The translations under genes were made by a program, and so were the position numbers. This document shows, one piece after another, positions 35,201-43,189 of a stretch of DNA of 64,000 nucleotides. The stretch covers positions 1 to 64,000 of the forward strand of contig JAMCSN010000264.1 in NCBI GenBank assembly GCA_023381535.1. Direction: 5' to 3'. Below the pieces are notes generated by a model. That model did no database searches. It saw only the letters and a program-made list of their open reading frames with translations, and was not told the origin of the DNA. Within the stretch, counting starts at the first letter, position 1. Every line of letters begins with the position of its first letter. Source of the DNA: Bacteroidota bacterium. GTDB lineage: Bacteria > Bacteroidota > Ignavibacteria > Ignavibacteriales > Melioribacteraceae.

Positions 35201-36322
35201 ATGAATATTAAAAACCCCTTTTTAGTATCCGGGTACATTTCTCCCGCATATTTCTGTGACAGAGAAAAAGAAACAAAAAAAATAATCTCTGCCGTCAACT
35301 CAGGAAGAAACGCAACTCTTTTTTCTATTCGAAGAATTGGAAAAACGGGTCTGATTGAGCATGTGTTCTATTATTTGAAAAACAAAAAGAATCTCAAACT
35401 AATTTATATCAATATCCTTCTCACACAAAATGTTCAGGATTTAATAAACGTTTTTGCAAATAATATAGTGGGTAAATTTGAGTCTAAGCCGGAATTAATT
35501 GTTAAAAAAATCGCAAAAATCTTTTCTAGTGTAAGACCGGTCATATCTTTCGATTCCGCAACAGGTACTCCACGCGTTAATTTTGATATACGAAACGAAA
35601 AGGAAAAGACAAATACCATTGAACAAATTTTCAGCTATTTATCATTGCAGAAAGAGAAAATTGTAATTGCAATTGATGAATTTCAACAGATCACTAATTA
35701 CCCCGAAAAAAATATAGAGGCAGTTTTAAGAACAAACATTCAACGATTGAGAAATGTTAACTTTATATTTTCAGGCAGCCATCAACACCTTTTAACGTCC
35801 ATGTTTAGCCAATACGGTAAACCATTTTATCAAAGTACGGATATGCTGCATGTTAATAAATTAGATAGAGATCGGTATTCGGAATTTATACAAAGCAAAT
35901 TCAGCTTTGGTAAAATGGAAATAAACATAAAAAGTATTGATAAAATTCTTGATTGGACAAGAAGTCATACATTTTATACTCAATTTTTTTGTAACAGACT
36001 TTGGGCAAAGGGTCAAAAGAAAATTACCGACAAAGTAGTTACGACAATCATGAATGAGATTTTAGAAGAGAACGAAGCAGTATTTATTAACTATCGTAAT
36101 TTGTTAACAGACCATCAATGGAAAGTATTAAAAGCTATTGCTAAGGAGGGCAGTATCAAAAAAATTCTTTCGAAAGATTTTATTTTTAAACATAAACTTC
36201 ATACAACAAGCTCTGTTCAAACCTCAATTAAAGCATTATTGGATAAAGAAATGGTTTATAAGGAAAATGAATTCTATTTTGTTTATGACGTATTTCTTGA
36301 ACGGTGGCTTGAAATGTATTAA
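35201..36322 (+). CDS. AAA/STAND-type ATP-binding protein (archaeal ATPase family)
   Basis: 373 residues. Walker A is FSIRRIGKTGL (about 41-51, K48), Walker B IVIAIDEFQQI (about 152-162), then NFIFSGSHQHL (sensor-like), and a C-terminal winged-helix-like part with TDHQWKVLKAIAKEG and LLDKEMVYKENEFYFVYDVF. This is the layout of Pfam ATPase_2 proteins, often encoded in mobile or accessory DNA. It is AT-rich, on the opposite strand to the genes on both sides, and bounded by 19-bp direct repeats, so it was probably acquired. The target of the ATPase is unknown. Confidence 0.75.
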   Translation: MNIKNPFLVSGYISPAYFCDREKETKKIISAVNSGRNATLFSIRRIGKTGLIEHVFYYLKNKKNLKLIYINILLTQNVQDLINVFANNIVGKFESKPELIVKKIAKIFSSVRPVISFDSATGTPRVNFDIRNEKEKTNTIEQIFSYLSLQKEKIVIAIDEFQQITNYPEKNIEAVLRTNIQRLRNVNFIFSGSHQHLLTSMFSQYGKPFYQSTDMLHVNKLDRDRYSEFIQSKFSFGKMEINIKSIDKILDWTRSHTFYTQFFCNRLWAKGQKKITDKVVTTIMNEILEENEAVFINYRNLLTDHQWKVLKAIAKEGSIKKILSKDFIFKHKLHTTSSVQTSIKALLDKEMVYKENEFYFVYDVFLERWLEMY

Positions 36323-36325
36323 CAA

Positions 36326-37441
36326 TTAGTTTAATACATCTTTCAAAGCACCGATGCAGTAATCAATCATTTTTTCGTTTGAGTTATAACCCATAAGTCC
36401 GATGCGCCAAATTTTCCCCGCAAGTTCTCCAAGTCCCGCGCCGATTTCCAGATTGTGTTTGTTTAGAAGTTCGCTTCTCACTCGGGCTTCATCAACTCCT
36501 TCTGGAATTTTTACAGTGATAAGGTTCGGAATTCTTTCGCCTTCTGGAACGAACGGATCCAATCCAAGTTGTTTTAATTTAGAGATGAACTTAACGCTGT
36601 TTTCTTTGTGTCTGCGCCATACATTTTCAATTCCTTCTTCTTTCAGAATCAATAATGCTTCATGCAATCCGTAAAATTGGTTGCTCGGTGCTGTGTGATG
36701 ATAAATTCTTTTAGCACCGCTCCAATAAACGTTTAGCAGATTCAAATCATTAAACCAGCTTTGGATGGGAGTTTTTCTATTCTTGATTTGTTGAACCGCC
36801 CGCTCGCTGAATGTAATCGGCGACATTCCGGCAACACACGCCAATCCTTTTTGTGAACATGAATAAACTGCGTCAAGATTCCAATCATTAACATAAACAT
36901 CTGTTGCACCGAGAGATGTAACTGTGTCGGCGATAACAAGGCAATTATATTTGTGCGCGATTTCAGAAAGCAGTTTAATATTTGAGAGCGCACCTGTTGA
37001 TGTTTCAGCATGAACAAATGCAACAATTTTTGCGTCGGTATTTGATTTGAGTGCATCATCCAATTTCTGCGGTTCGATTGTACGTCCCCATGTTTCTTTT
37101 ACAACGACAACTTTTCCGCCGATCTTTTCAACAATCTGCGTCATACGGTTTGCAAAGTAACCGCCGACGCATACAACAACTTTATCACCCGGTTCAACCA
37201 GATTTACTAAACAAGCTTCCATTCCAAGCGAGCCAGGACCCGAAAGGACAAAAGTTGAATCGTTTTCGGTTTTAAAAGTGTATTTAAGAAGTGATTTTAT
37301 TTCATCCATCAATTCGATAAACTGTGGATCGAGATGACCGAGCGGCGCTTTCGACATAGCATCCAAAACTTTTGGATGGACATTCGATGGACCTGGTCCC
37401 ATTAAAATTCTTTTGTTCGGTTTGAATGAATTGTGATGCAT
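36326..37441 (-). CDS. Alanine-glyoxylate/serine-pyruvate-type aminotransferase
   Basis: Class V PLP aminotransferase, 371 residues. Start motif ILMGPGPSNVHPKVL, cofactor residues in SGPGSLGMEA, D172 in VIADTVTSLGA, and the PLP lysine K198 in SCSQKGLACVAG; IYHHTAPSNQFYGLHEAL contributes to the neighbouring active site. The animal enzyme AGT turns glyoxylate into glycine using alanine. Here it sits 200 bases after an aldolase gene of the type that produces glyoxylate and pyruvate. The last 19 coding-strand bases before the stop region are a direct-repeat copy, and the ATPase gene ends 3 bases away, so its 3' end was probably rebuilt by the insertion. Confidence 0.85.
   Translation of the reverse strand: MHHNSFKPNKRILMGPGPSNVHPKVLDAMSKAPLGHLDPQFIELMDEIKSLLKYTFKTENDSTFVLSGPGSLGMEACLVNLVEPGDKVVVCVGGYFANRMTQIVEKIGGKVVVVKETWGRTIEPQKLDDALKSNTDAKIVAFVHAETSTGALSNIKLLSEIAHKYNCLVIADTVTSLGATDVYVNDWNLDAVYSCSQKGLACVAGMSPITFSERAVQQIKNRKTPIQSWFNDLNLLNVYWSGAKRIYHHTAPSNQFYGLHEALLILKEEGIENVWRRHKENSVKFISKLKQLGLDPFVPEGERIPNLITVKIPEGVDEARVRSELLNKHNLEIGAGLGELAGKIWRIGLMGYNSNEKMIDYCIGALKDVLN
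36336..36354 (+). repeat. 19-bp direct repeat, right border of ATPase insertion
   Basis: Same 19 bases as 34887-34905. Encodes the GALKDV end of the aminotransferase on the minus strand; on this side the protein ends GALKDVLN, on the displaced side GALKDVMNK. Confidence 0.6.
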
Positions 37442-37456
37442 ATTTCCCTTTTGTAG

Positions 37457-37594
37457 GGAAGGGTCTCTCGCCTCGCTTCCGCGAGAGCACCCGCCTCGGC
37501 AAGCCGACTCGCCTCGCTACCAGCCTCGCCTTTGGCTCAACTAGGCGGGCGCGAGCGAAGCGGGAGGCGAGACGGGAAGCGGGATGACCCTTCC
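37457..37594 (+). repeat. Palindromic repeat family A, copy 2 (full length)
   Basis: Bounded by perfect 9-bp inverted ends GGAAGGGTC (37457-37465) and GACCCTTCC (37586-37594). Inside are CTCGCCTCGCTTCCGCGAGA, CGCCTCGGCAAGCC and GGCGAGACGGGAAGCGGG. 138 bases, strongly GC-rich against an AT-rich background. Lies between the aminotransferase and aldolase genes. Confidence 0.75.
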
Positions 37595-37641
37595 AATTTT
37601 TTGTTTTAGTTAGAGAGAGCCGCAGACTCTCCCCTACAAAA

Positions 37642-38529
37642 TCATTTTAGTAATTGAGCCGTTACCAAAATTTGTTTTAGTTCTTGCTTGCCCGTATCGT
37701 TTAAAACAGAAAGTGGAGCGCGCGGCTCACCGCCAAAATAACCAAGCATATCCATAGCGGCTTTCAATCCGGCAACGCCATACTTTGCAGTTATCGCTTT
37801 ATTGACCGGCAACATTCTTTTCTGAAGTTTGAGCGCTTCATTGTGTCTTCCTTCTTCAACAAACTTTTGAATTTGAACACATTCATCCGGCGCAATGTTT
37901 GCGAGGGCAAGAATGCCGCCGTCTGCACCCGCGGATATTCCCGAGTACAAAACCGAGGCAGTTCCAACAATGGTTACAAAATCTTTCGGCGTCTGATCGA
38001 TTATTTCGGTTGTCTGACGAATATTTTCCGAACTGTTTTTTATTCCAACAATGTTTTTGTGCCCGGCGAGCTTTGCAACTGTCTCGGCTTCAATATCGAC
38101 GCCGGTAAATTTCGGCACGTTATAAATTATTACAGGAACTTTGATTTTGTCCGCAACCGCCGAGAAATATTTTATGTATGCCGCCGGTTTCATTTCCGAT
38201 TTGTAGAACGAAGGAGTGAATATCAAAACGTAATCCGCGCCGCGGTCTGCCGCATCGTTGGAAAGCGAAATTGTTTCTCTGATCGAATCTGAGCCGGTTC
38301 CGGCAATGAGCAATTTATCACCGGAAATGTTTTTCTTCGCCGCCTCAACCAGTTTTAGTTTCTCTTCGCGTGTAAGAAAAACGCTTTCGCCGTTGGAGCC
38401 CATTACAACAAATCCACTAAGTCCGGTCTTGTTCCACCTTGAAAAATTTTTCACAAGTTTATCGTAAGCAACTTCGTCGTTAACAAACGGTGTTGCGATT
38501 GGTGGCATAATGCCGCGTAGTTTTTTCAT
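37642..38529 (-). CDS. DHDPS-family aldolase, probably 4-hydroxy-2-oxoglutarate aldolase-like
   Basis: Class I Schiff-base aldolase/lyase, 295 residues. Lysine K164 in VGIKNSS and tyrosine Y136 in IIYNVP are present. Two features argue against the lysine-pathway enzyme DapA: the TTGE motif is GSNGE (S45, N46), and the arginine that binds aspartate semialdehyde (YNVPSRTG in E. coli) is F141 (YNVPKFTG). Human HOGA1, as I remember it, has the same SNGE and lacks that arginine, and shares a C-terminal block like GLKAAMDMLGYFGGEPRAPL. It would split 4-hydroxy-2-oxoglutarate into glyoxylate and pyruvate. Neighbours are proline dehydrogenase and an aminotransferase of the glyoxylate type. DapA or another keto-acid aldolase remains possible. 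Confidence 0.7.
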   Translation of the reverse strand: MKKLRGIMPPIATPFVNDEVAYDKLVKNFSRWNKTGLSGFVVMGSNGESVFLTREEKLKLVEAAKKNISGDKLLIAGTGSDSIRETISLSNDAADRGADYVLIFTPSFYKSEMKPAAYIKYFSAVADKIKVPVIIYNVPKFTGVDIEAETVAKLAGHKNIVGIKNSSENIRQTTEIIDQTPKDFVTIVGTASVLYSGISAGADGGILALANIAPDECVQIQKFVEEGRHNEALKLQKRMLPVNKAITAKYGVAGLKAAMDMLGYFGGEPRAPLSVLNDTGKQELKQILVTAQLLK

Positions 38530-38607
38530 GTTACCTCAGAAATTTAACCTACCATGTTTCTCACTCCTTACCCGCTCCGCCTATGAAGCGAGCTAAGGAG
38601 GAGGTGA

Positions 38608-39537
38608 TTAAAATATATTTTTCAAAACAAACCAAACATTTGCCGGTCGCTCGGCTAATCTTCTCATGTACCAAGGATACCAAAATTCGCCGTAGCTTAC
38701 TAGAACCCGCAATTTATTTCCTCGTTTAACAAGTTCTTTTTGAAAGCCGGGTTTAATTCCGTAAAGCATGTGAAATTCCAACTGGTCTTTTGCAATTCCA
38801 ATATGTTCAGCGTCATGACTAATTTTTGAAATCAAGTTTTCGTCATGAGTTCCGAACACTGTTCGTATCTTTTTCCCTTTTGATACGTGCAACATTGTCC
38901 TTGCCAACTCAAAGTAGTTTTGATCAACTTTATTCTTTACTGCAAACGCAATATTGTGCGGCTCTTTGTAAGCGCCTTTAACCAATCGAATGTGTGGATT
39001 TATTTTGAAAAGTTCATCGAGATCATTTTTAGTTCTATATAAATAAGCTTGAACGCACAAACCGACATTTGAAAATTCTTGTTTTATCTTTTTGTAGAAT
39101 TCGATGGTCTTTTCCGTGTAAGCACTCGATTCCATGTCGATCCAGATTACATTTCCAAGTTTGTCTTTCACTTTTTGAGTGATCATTTTGAATCGTTCGT
39201 AAGTCTCGTCAAAAGACAAATCGAAACCAAGTTGGGTTAGTTTGAGAGAAATTTCTATGTCGAGATTGCGTTCAGAAATTTTGTCGATCAAATCAAGATA
39301 ATGATCGCGAACGACAAGTCCTTCCGAGAGTTCTGTTATATTTTCACCGAGGCGAGTAAAAACGGTAGGAATTGAATCGGTCCGAAATTTTGCGGCTGCT
39401 TCAAGAGAATCTTCGACATGTTCGCCGGGCATAAATTTTTTAACTGCGCTTTTTACAAATCCCCATCTGGGGACGTGATAACGCATCCATGAATTTTCGG
39501 ACGCCCAAAGAAGAATGCTGCGAAAAAAATTCATCAA
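38608..39537 (-). CDS. Monofunctional proline dehydrogenase-family flavoenzyme
   Basis: FAD enzyme that oxidises proline to pyrroline-5-carboxylate at the membrane surface. 309 residues, the short Thermus-type form. Barrel segments: LKLTQLGFDLS, IWIDMESSAYTEKTIEFYKK, GLCVQAYLYRT, IRLVKGAYKEP, FGTHDENLI and FHMLYGIKPGFQ, ending in WYPWYMRRLAERPAN with substrate-binding R292-R293. In known proline-specific enzymes the tyrosine equal to Tyr275 (Thermus) or Tyr540 (E. coli PutA) keeps hydroxyproline out; by alignment with the WYPYFTRR region this position is L279 here (VLVSYG). Hydroxyproline could therefore be a substrate. Part of the minus-strand cluster with pruA. Confidence 0.85.
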   Translation of the reverse strand: MMNFFRSILLWASENSWMRYHVPRWGFVKSAVKKFMPGEHVEDSLEAAAKFRTDSIPTVFTRLGENITELSEGLVVRDHYLDLIDKISERNLDIEISLKLTQLGFDLSFDETYERFKMITQKVKDKLGNVIWIDMESSAYTEKTIEFYKKIKQEFSNVGLCVQAYLYRTKNDLDELFKINPHIRLVKGAYKEPHNIAFAVKNKVDQNYFELARTMLHVSKGKKIRTVFGTHDENLISKISHDAEHIGIAKDQLEFHMLYGIKPGFQKELVKRGNKLRVLVSYGEFWYPWYMRRLAERPANVWFVLKNIF

Positions 39538-39601
39538 ACAATCCGTTTAATTTTACTTAAGTGCTATGTGAAAAACATGTCGAAAAATGATTTTTAAGAA
39601 A

Positions 39602-40996
39602 TCAAATCTTATCAGATGCCACAGCTTCTACGTCTTCAACTGCTTTTGGAATCGGCTTGCCGAGAACGCGGCAACCTTTTTTCGTTACAACAATATCATC
39701 TTCAATTCTAATTCCGCCAAAACTTCTGTACTGATTTACTTTTTTGTAGTTGATAAACTCTGTAAACTTTTTCTCGCCTTGCCATTGATCGATTAGCTGC
39801 GGAATAAAATAAATTCCGGGTTCAACGGTTAGAACAATTCCCGGAACAAGCGGGCGGGCAAATCGTAAATATTTCAAACCAAATTGCGTACTGCGTTTTG
39901 TTTTTTCATCGTAGCCAAAATTATTCTCGCCGAAGTTTTCCATATCATGAACATCGAGACCCATCAAGTGACCGAGCCCATGCGGGAAAAACAACGCATG
40001 TGCGCCGGCTGCAACAGCAGCTTTAACATTACCTTTCATAAAACCAAGTGCTTTTAATCCTTCGGCAATAACGGTAGCGGTTTTAAGATGAACGTCTTTA
40101 TAATTTCTTCCGGGTTTGATTTCCGAAATTGCGGTCAACTGTGAAATAAGAACAATCTCATAAATTTCTTTTTGCTGAGGAGTAAATTTCCCGCTTACGG
40201 GAAAAGTACGAGTGATATCTCCGGCATAATGCATAACCGTTTCTGCGCCGGAATCATTCACAACAAGATCTCCGTCTTTCAATTTGTTGCCGTGATAATG
40301 ATTGTGGAGCGTTTCTCCGTGTCGCGAAAAAATTGTTGGGAATGCGAGTCCATTACCGAACGAGAGAGCGAGTCCTTCAATAAATCCGGCAACCTCGCGT
40401 TCGAACATTCCGGGTTTGGCAAAACGCATTGCGGTAGTCTGCATTGAGTAGGAAATTTCGATTGCTTTTTCAATCTCGTCGAGTTCTTCTTTCGATTTAA
40501 TATAGCGCTGCTCTGCAACAGCCTTTATCAATTTAGTTGATGCGTACTCGTTAACACGTTTAGGTGCGAGACCAAGAAGTTTATGAATCATCAATATGTT
40601 ATCATGCCGATACTGAGGAATGAAATGAATTTTTCTACCTTGCTTAACGGCATTGCCGCACATTGTGAACAACTCATCCATGTTTGCGGTCAATTGAATT
40701 CCGCTTTTTGCGGCACGCTTCTTAACTGTGGGTTGCGGACCCATCCAAACGGTGTCGTCGAGAGAAAAATCATTTCCGAAAATAATTTCTTTGTTCTCAT
40801 CAACGTCGATCAACGCGGCAAAGTCCGGGAAATCCAATCCGAAGTAATAAAGAAAGGTACTGTCTTGTCTAAAGCGGTAACCGTTATCGGCATAGTTCAT
40901 CGGCGCTTCGCCGTTGCCGAGAAATAAAATTAATCCGCTGCCGATTTGTTTTTTTAATTCTCTTCTACGGTTGATGTAAGTTTTTGACTCAAACAT
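39602..40996 (-). CDS. Aminopeptidase P-type (Xaa-Pro) peptidase, M24B
   Basis: Metallopeptidase that removes residues next to proline. 464 residues: N-terminal AMP_N domain (about 1-135) and the pita-bread domain (about 170-440). Dinuclear metal ligands are all visible: D in VVNDSGAE, D in GDITRTFP, H in FFPHGLGHLMGLDVHD, E in TVEPGIYF and E in GIRIEDDIV. It is the first gene of the proline-related minus-strand cluster (64 bases before proline dehydrogenase), so it probably supplies proline or hydroxyproline from peptides, for example collagen-like ones. Confidence 0.88.
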   Translation of the reverse strand: MFESKTYINRRRELKKQIGSGLILFLGNGEAPMNYADNGYRFRQDSTFLYYFGLDFPDFAALIDVDENKEIIFGNDFSLDDTVWMGPQPTVKKRAAKSGIQLTANMDELFTMCGNAVKQGRKIHFIPQYRHDNILMIHKLLGLAPKRVNEYASTKLIKAVAEQRYIKSKEELDEIEKAIEISYSMQTTAMRFAKPGMFEREVAGFIEGLALSFGNGLAFPTIFSRHGETLHNHYHGNKLKDGDLVVNDSGAETVMHYAGDITRTFPVSGKFTPQQKEIYEIVLISQLTAISEIKPGRNYKDVHLKTATVIAEGLKALGFMKGNVKAAVAAGAHALFFPHGLGHLMGLDVHDMENFGENNFGYDEKTKRSTQFGLKYLRFARPLVPGIVLTVEPGIYFIPQLIDQWQGEKKFTEFINYKKVNQYRSFGGIRIEDDIVVTKKGCRVLGKPIPKAVEDVEAVASDKI

Positions 40997-41216
40997 GATT
41001 TTATCCTTTCAATGTTGAAAATTCAATGGAACGCAAAATCATCATGATCGGTTATGCTTTTTTATGATCATCGTGCATGGAATACTTTTTTATGTCGAAG
41101 ATGTAACCTTTGTCGTGCATGAAACGCCGGCGAAATAAATCTTTTTTGTGCGGTTAATATAATTGAATAGCCACCAAATAGGTAGAGGACGAAAATTGTC
41201 TGTCTTCGGCTCGCGG

Positions 41217-41522
41217 CTATTTCTTTAGTAAAGAAATCTGTCCGCCGTCATAAGCGTTATGCTGTAGCAAACCCGAAATCATGAACTCATAAGTATATCC
41301 GGTTGCAGATACGGCATTTCCTTCGCTTCCAACAATTTGACTTAACTTTTCGGCAGGAAATCTTTTCAACGCTTCAATCAGTTTGTTTGTGTTGTCGTGC
41401 AATTGTTGTTCATTGATGAAAGGCGCTGCTTGAGAATCATTCTTGAAAAAAAACGGGGAGAACATTGCACCAAGAAACGCAAAGGAGCTTTTCTTTATGA
41501 AATTTTTTCTGTCGATTTTCAT
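41217..41522 (-). pseudogene. Truncated DinB-like protein with signal peptide
   Basis: 101 residues. The N-terminus (DRKNFIKKSSFAFLGAMFS) looks like an export signal; the C-terminus GLLQHNAYDGGQISLLKK matches the last helix of DinB/YfiT four-helix proteins, where one expects H-x-x-Y-H-x-G-Q-I. The second metal histidine is D here, and about 60 residues of the usual 160-residue domain are missing from the middle. It is probably an internally deleted relic. A MITE-like element ends 3 bases before its ATG and has replaced its leader. Confidence 0.5.
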
Positions 41523-41525
41523 GAA

Positions 41526-41626
41526 TGAGGCGAATCTAAAAAGGTCATTTTCAAATTTTTCTACTGCTAATTTATACCGGAATCGTAACTTTTGGGCAAC
41601 TGAAATACCTTTTTAGAGCAGACTCA
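41526..41626 (-). mobile_element. 101-bp MITE-like element, copy 2
   Basis: Inverted copy of the element at 14404 and 62943. Ends: plus-strand left end TGAGGCGAATCTAAAAAGGT, right end TTTTTAGAGCAGACTCA. Flanked by TGAA at 41522-41525 and 41627-41630. The CTCA end lies 3 bases before the ATG (minus strand) of the DinB-like relic. Confidence 0.88.
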
Positions 41627-41676
41627 TGAATTACTAAACAGACAAATGCGGAAGAAAATTCCCAATTTGTTTTTGA

Positions 41677-42132
41677 TTATGTAATGACGATTTCATTGGA
41701 GAGTTCGTTAGTATCGTCCGTCTTAATAGGAAAATGTTTGGTTAGGATTTTGCCAACCCGATCCACACCCCATAATATTCCATCGCAGAAGTTTCCGCTT
41801 TGAAATTTATTCTGAATCTCGTCGCGCAATTTGTCCCATGTTTCGTTACCGACTTTTTCATGAATCCCTTGATCTGCGAGAATGTAAAATTGCCGGTCGC
41901 TAAGAAGCATGAAAAGTAAAATCCCGGTTTTATCTCTGGTGTTGTGCATGTTGAGTTTGTGAAATTCTTTTTCAGCTAACTGCCGGAGATTCTTTTTGCG
42001 GTCGAAGAAATGTCTGTGCTCTTTTATTGCAACGCGGATTTCTCCTGAGGTTGTCTTTTCTGCATCTTTAATTTTGTTAGATACACGCAGAAACTCGTCA
42101 TCGGAAAAATAATTGTAGATTAAACCGTCCAT
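41677..42132 (-). CDS. TPM-domain protein (TLP18.3/Psb32-like)
   Basis: 151 residues. TPM domain features: KIKDAEKTTSGEIRVAI, DKTGILLFMLLSDRQFYILADQGIHEKV and WDKLRDEIQNKFQ. No signal peptide or membrane helix is seen, so it is the short cytoplasmic form rather than the membrane-anchored one. The role of this form is unknown. Confidence 0.82.
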   Translation of the reverse strand: MDGLIYNYFSDDEFLRVSNKIKDAEKTTSGEIRVAIKEHRHFFDRKKNLRQLAEKEFHKLNMHNTRDKTGILLFMLLSDRQFYILADQGIHEKVGNETWDKLRDEIQNKFQSGNFCDGILWGVDRVGKILTKHFPIKTDDTNELSNEIVIT

Positions 42133-42272
42133 TGTCTATCCTTCTTTACGCAAAGATATGGTAAGCCGAATTCAAATGAAACAGAGGATATAAAACATAC
42201 ATCAAAGACTCTCGAAATGTTGAAAAATTAGTTTTATATTTGCCAAGCATTTTTAAGAAACAAGGAATTAAA

Positions 42273-43019
42273 ATGTACAAAGTAGTTTTATTGCGCCACG
42301 GCGAAAGCGAATGGAACAAACTTAATTTGTTTACCGGCTGGACGGACGTTGATCTTTCCGAAAAAGGTTTGGAAGAAGCTAAGCAAGCCGGCAAAGTTCT
42401 TAAAGCGGAAGGATACACTTTTGATATCGCGTTCACATCGGTTCTTAAAAGAGCTATCAGAACTTTGAACATTACATTGGAAGAGTTAGACCTGTGGTGG
42501 ATTCCGGTTGTTAAAACTTGGCGTCTAAACGAAAGAATGTACGGTGCACTTCAAGGTTTGAACAAAGCCGAGACAGCAGAGAAATACGGAAACGAAAAAG
42601 TAAAATTGTGGAGAAGAAGTTACGATGTTCCGCCGCCGGCACTTGATGAAAACGATGAAAGATATCCCGGCAAAGATCGCCGTTACGCTGACATGGATAA
42701 GAAAGACATTCCTCTTACCGAAAGTTTGAAGCTGACTGTTGATAGATTTCTTCCTTACTGGCATGAATCGATAGCGCCGACAATAAAGAGCGGCAAGCGT
42801 GTTATAATCGCCGCACACGGAAACAGCCTGCGCGCGCTCGTAAAATATCTCGATAACGTTTCCGAAGCCGAGATTGTTGAACTGAATATTCCGACCGGCA
42901 TTCCTTTGGTATATGAACTCGATAAAGATTTGAAGCCGGTCAAACATTATTATCTGGGCGATCAGGATGCAATCAATGCGGCAATTAATGCTGTGGCAAA
43001 ACAGACAGAGAAAAAATAA
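42273..43019 (+). CDS. gpmA: 2,3-bisphosphoglycerate-dependent phosphoglycerate mutase
   Basis: Glycolytic enzyme interconverting 3- and 2-phosphoglycerate. 248 residues from the ATG at 42273, which has AAGGAATTAAA directly before it; the frame extends 11 codons further up but without support. Catalytic histidine in [11 protein letters not shown], second histidine in [13 protein letters not shown], and the substrate segments [15 protein letters not shown] and [16 protein letters not shown]. An incomplete terminator-like hairpin (43032-43041 with 43059-43068) follows. Confidence 0.92.
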   Translation: MYKVVLLRHGESEWNKLNLFTGWTDVDLSEKGLEEAKQAGKVLKAEGYTFDIAFTSVLKRAIRTLNITLEELDLWWIPVVKTWRLNERMYGALQGLNKAETAEKYGNEKVKLWRRSYDVPPPALDENDERYPGKDRRYADMDKKDIPLTESLKLTVDRFLPYWHESIAPTIKSGKRVIIAAHGNSLRALVKYLDNVSEAEIVELNIPTGIPLVYELDKDLKPVKHYYLGDQDAINAAINAVAKQTEKK

Positions 43020-43189
43020 GTCTTCCGCAAAGCTGCATCAAAAAATAAATGTTTATTATTGATGCAGCCCAAGAAAGAATACACTTAAAATTACATTGCG
43101 AAGTAGGAAAAGATAAATTATTATTGTGGTAACTAAAGGAGAGAGGCTATAGTTATTGTTACGATAACCATTTTACGGGGCAATTATTT

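Noticed and set aside
37642..38529. Annotation as dapA (lysine biosynthesis)
   Set aside because: The arginine that binds aspartate semialdehyde and the TT pair are replaced, and the neighbours are proline and glyoxylate enzymes.
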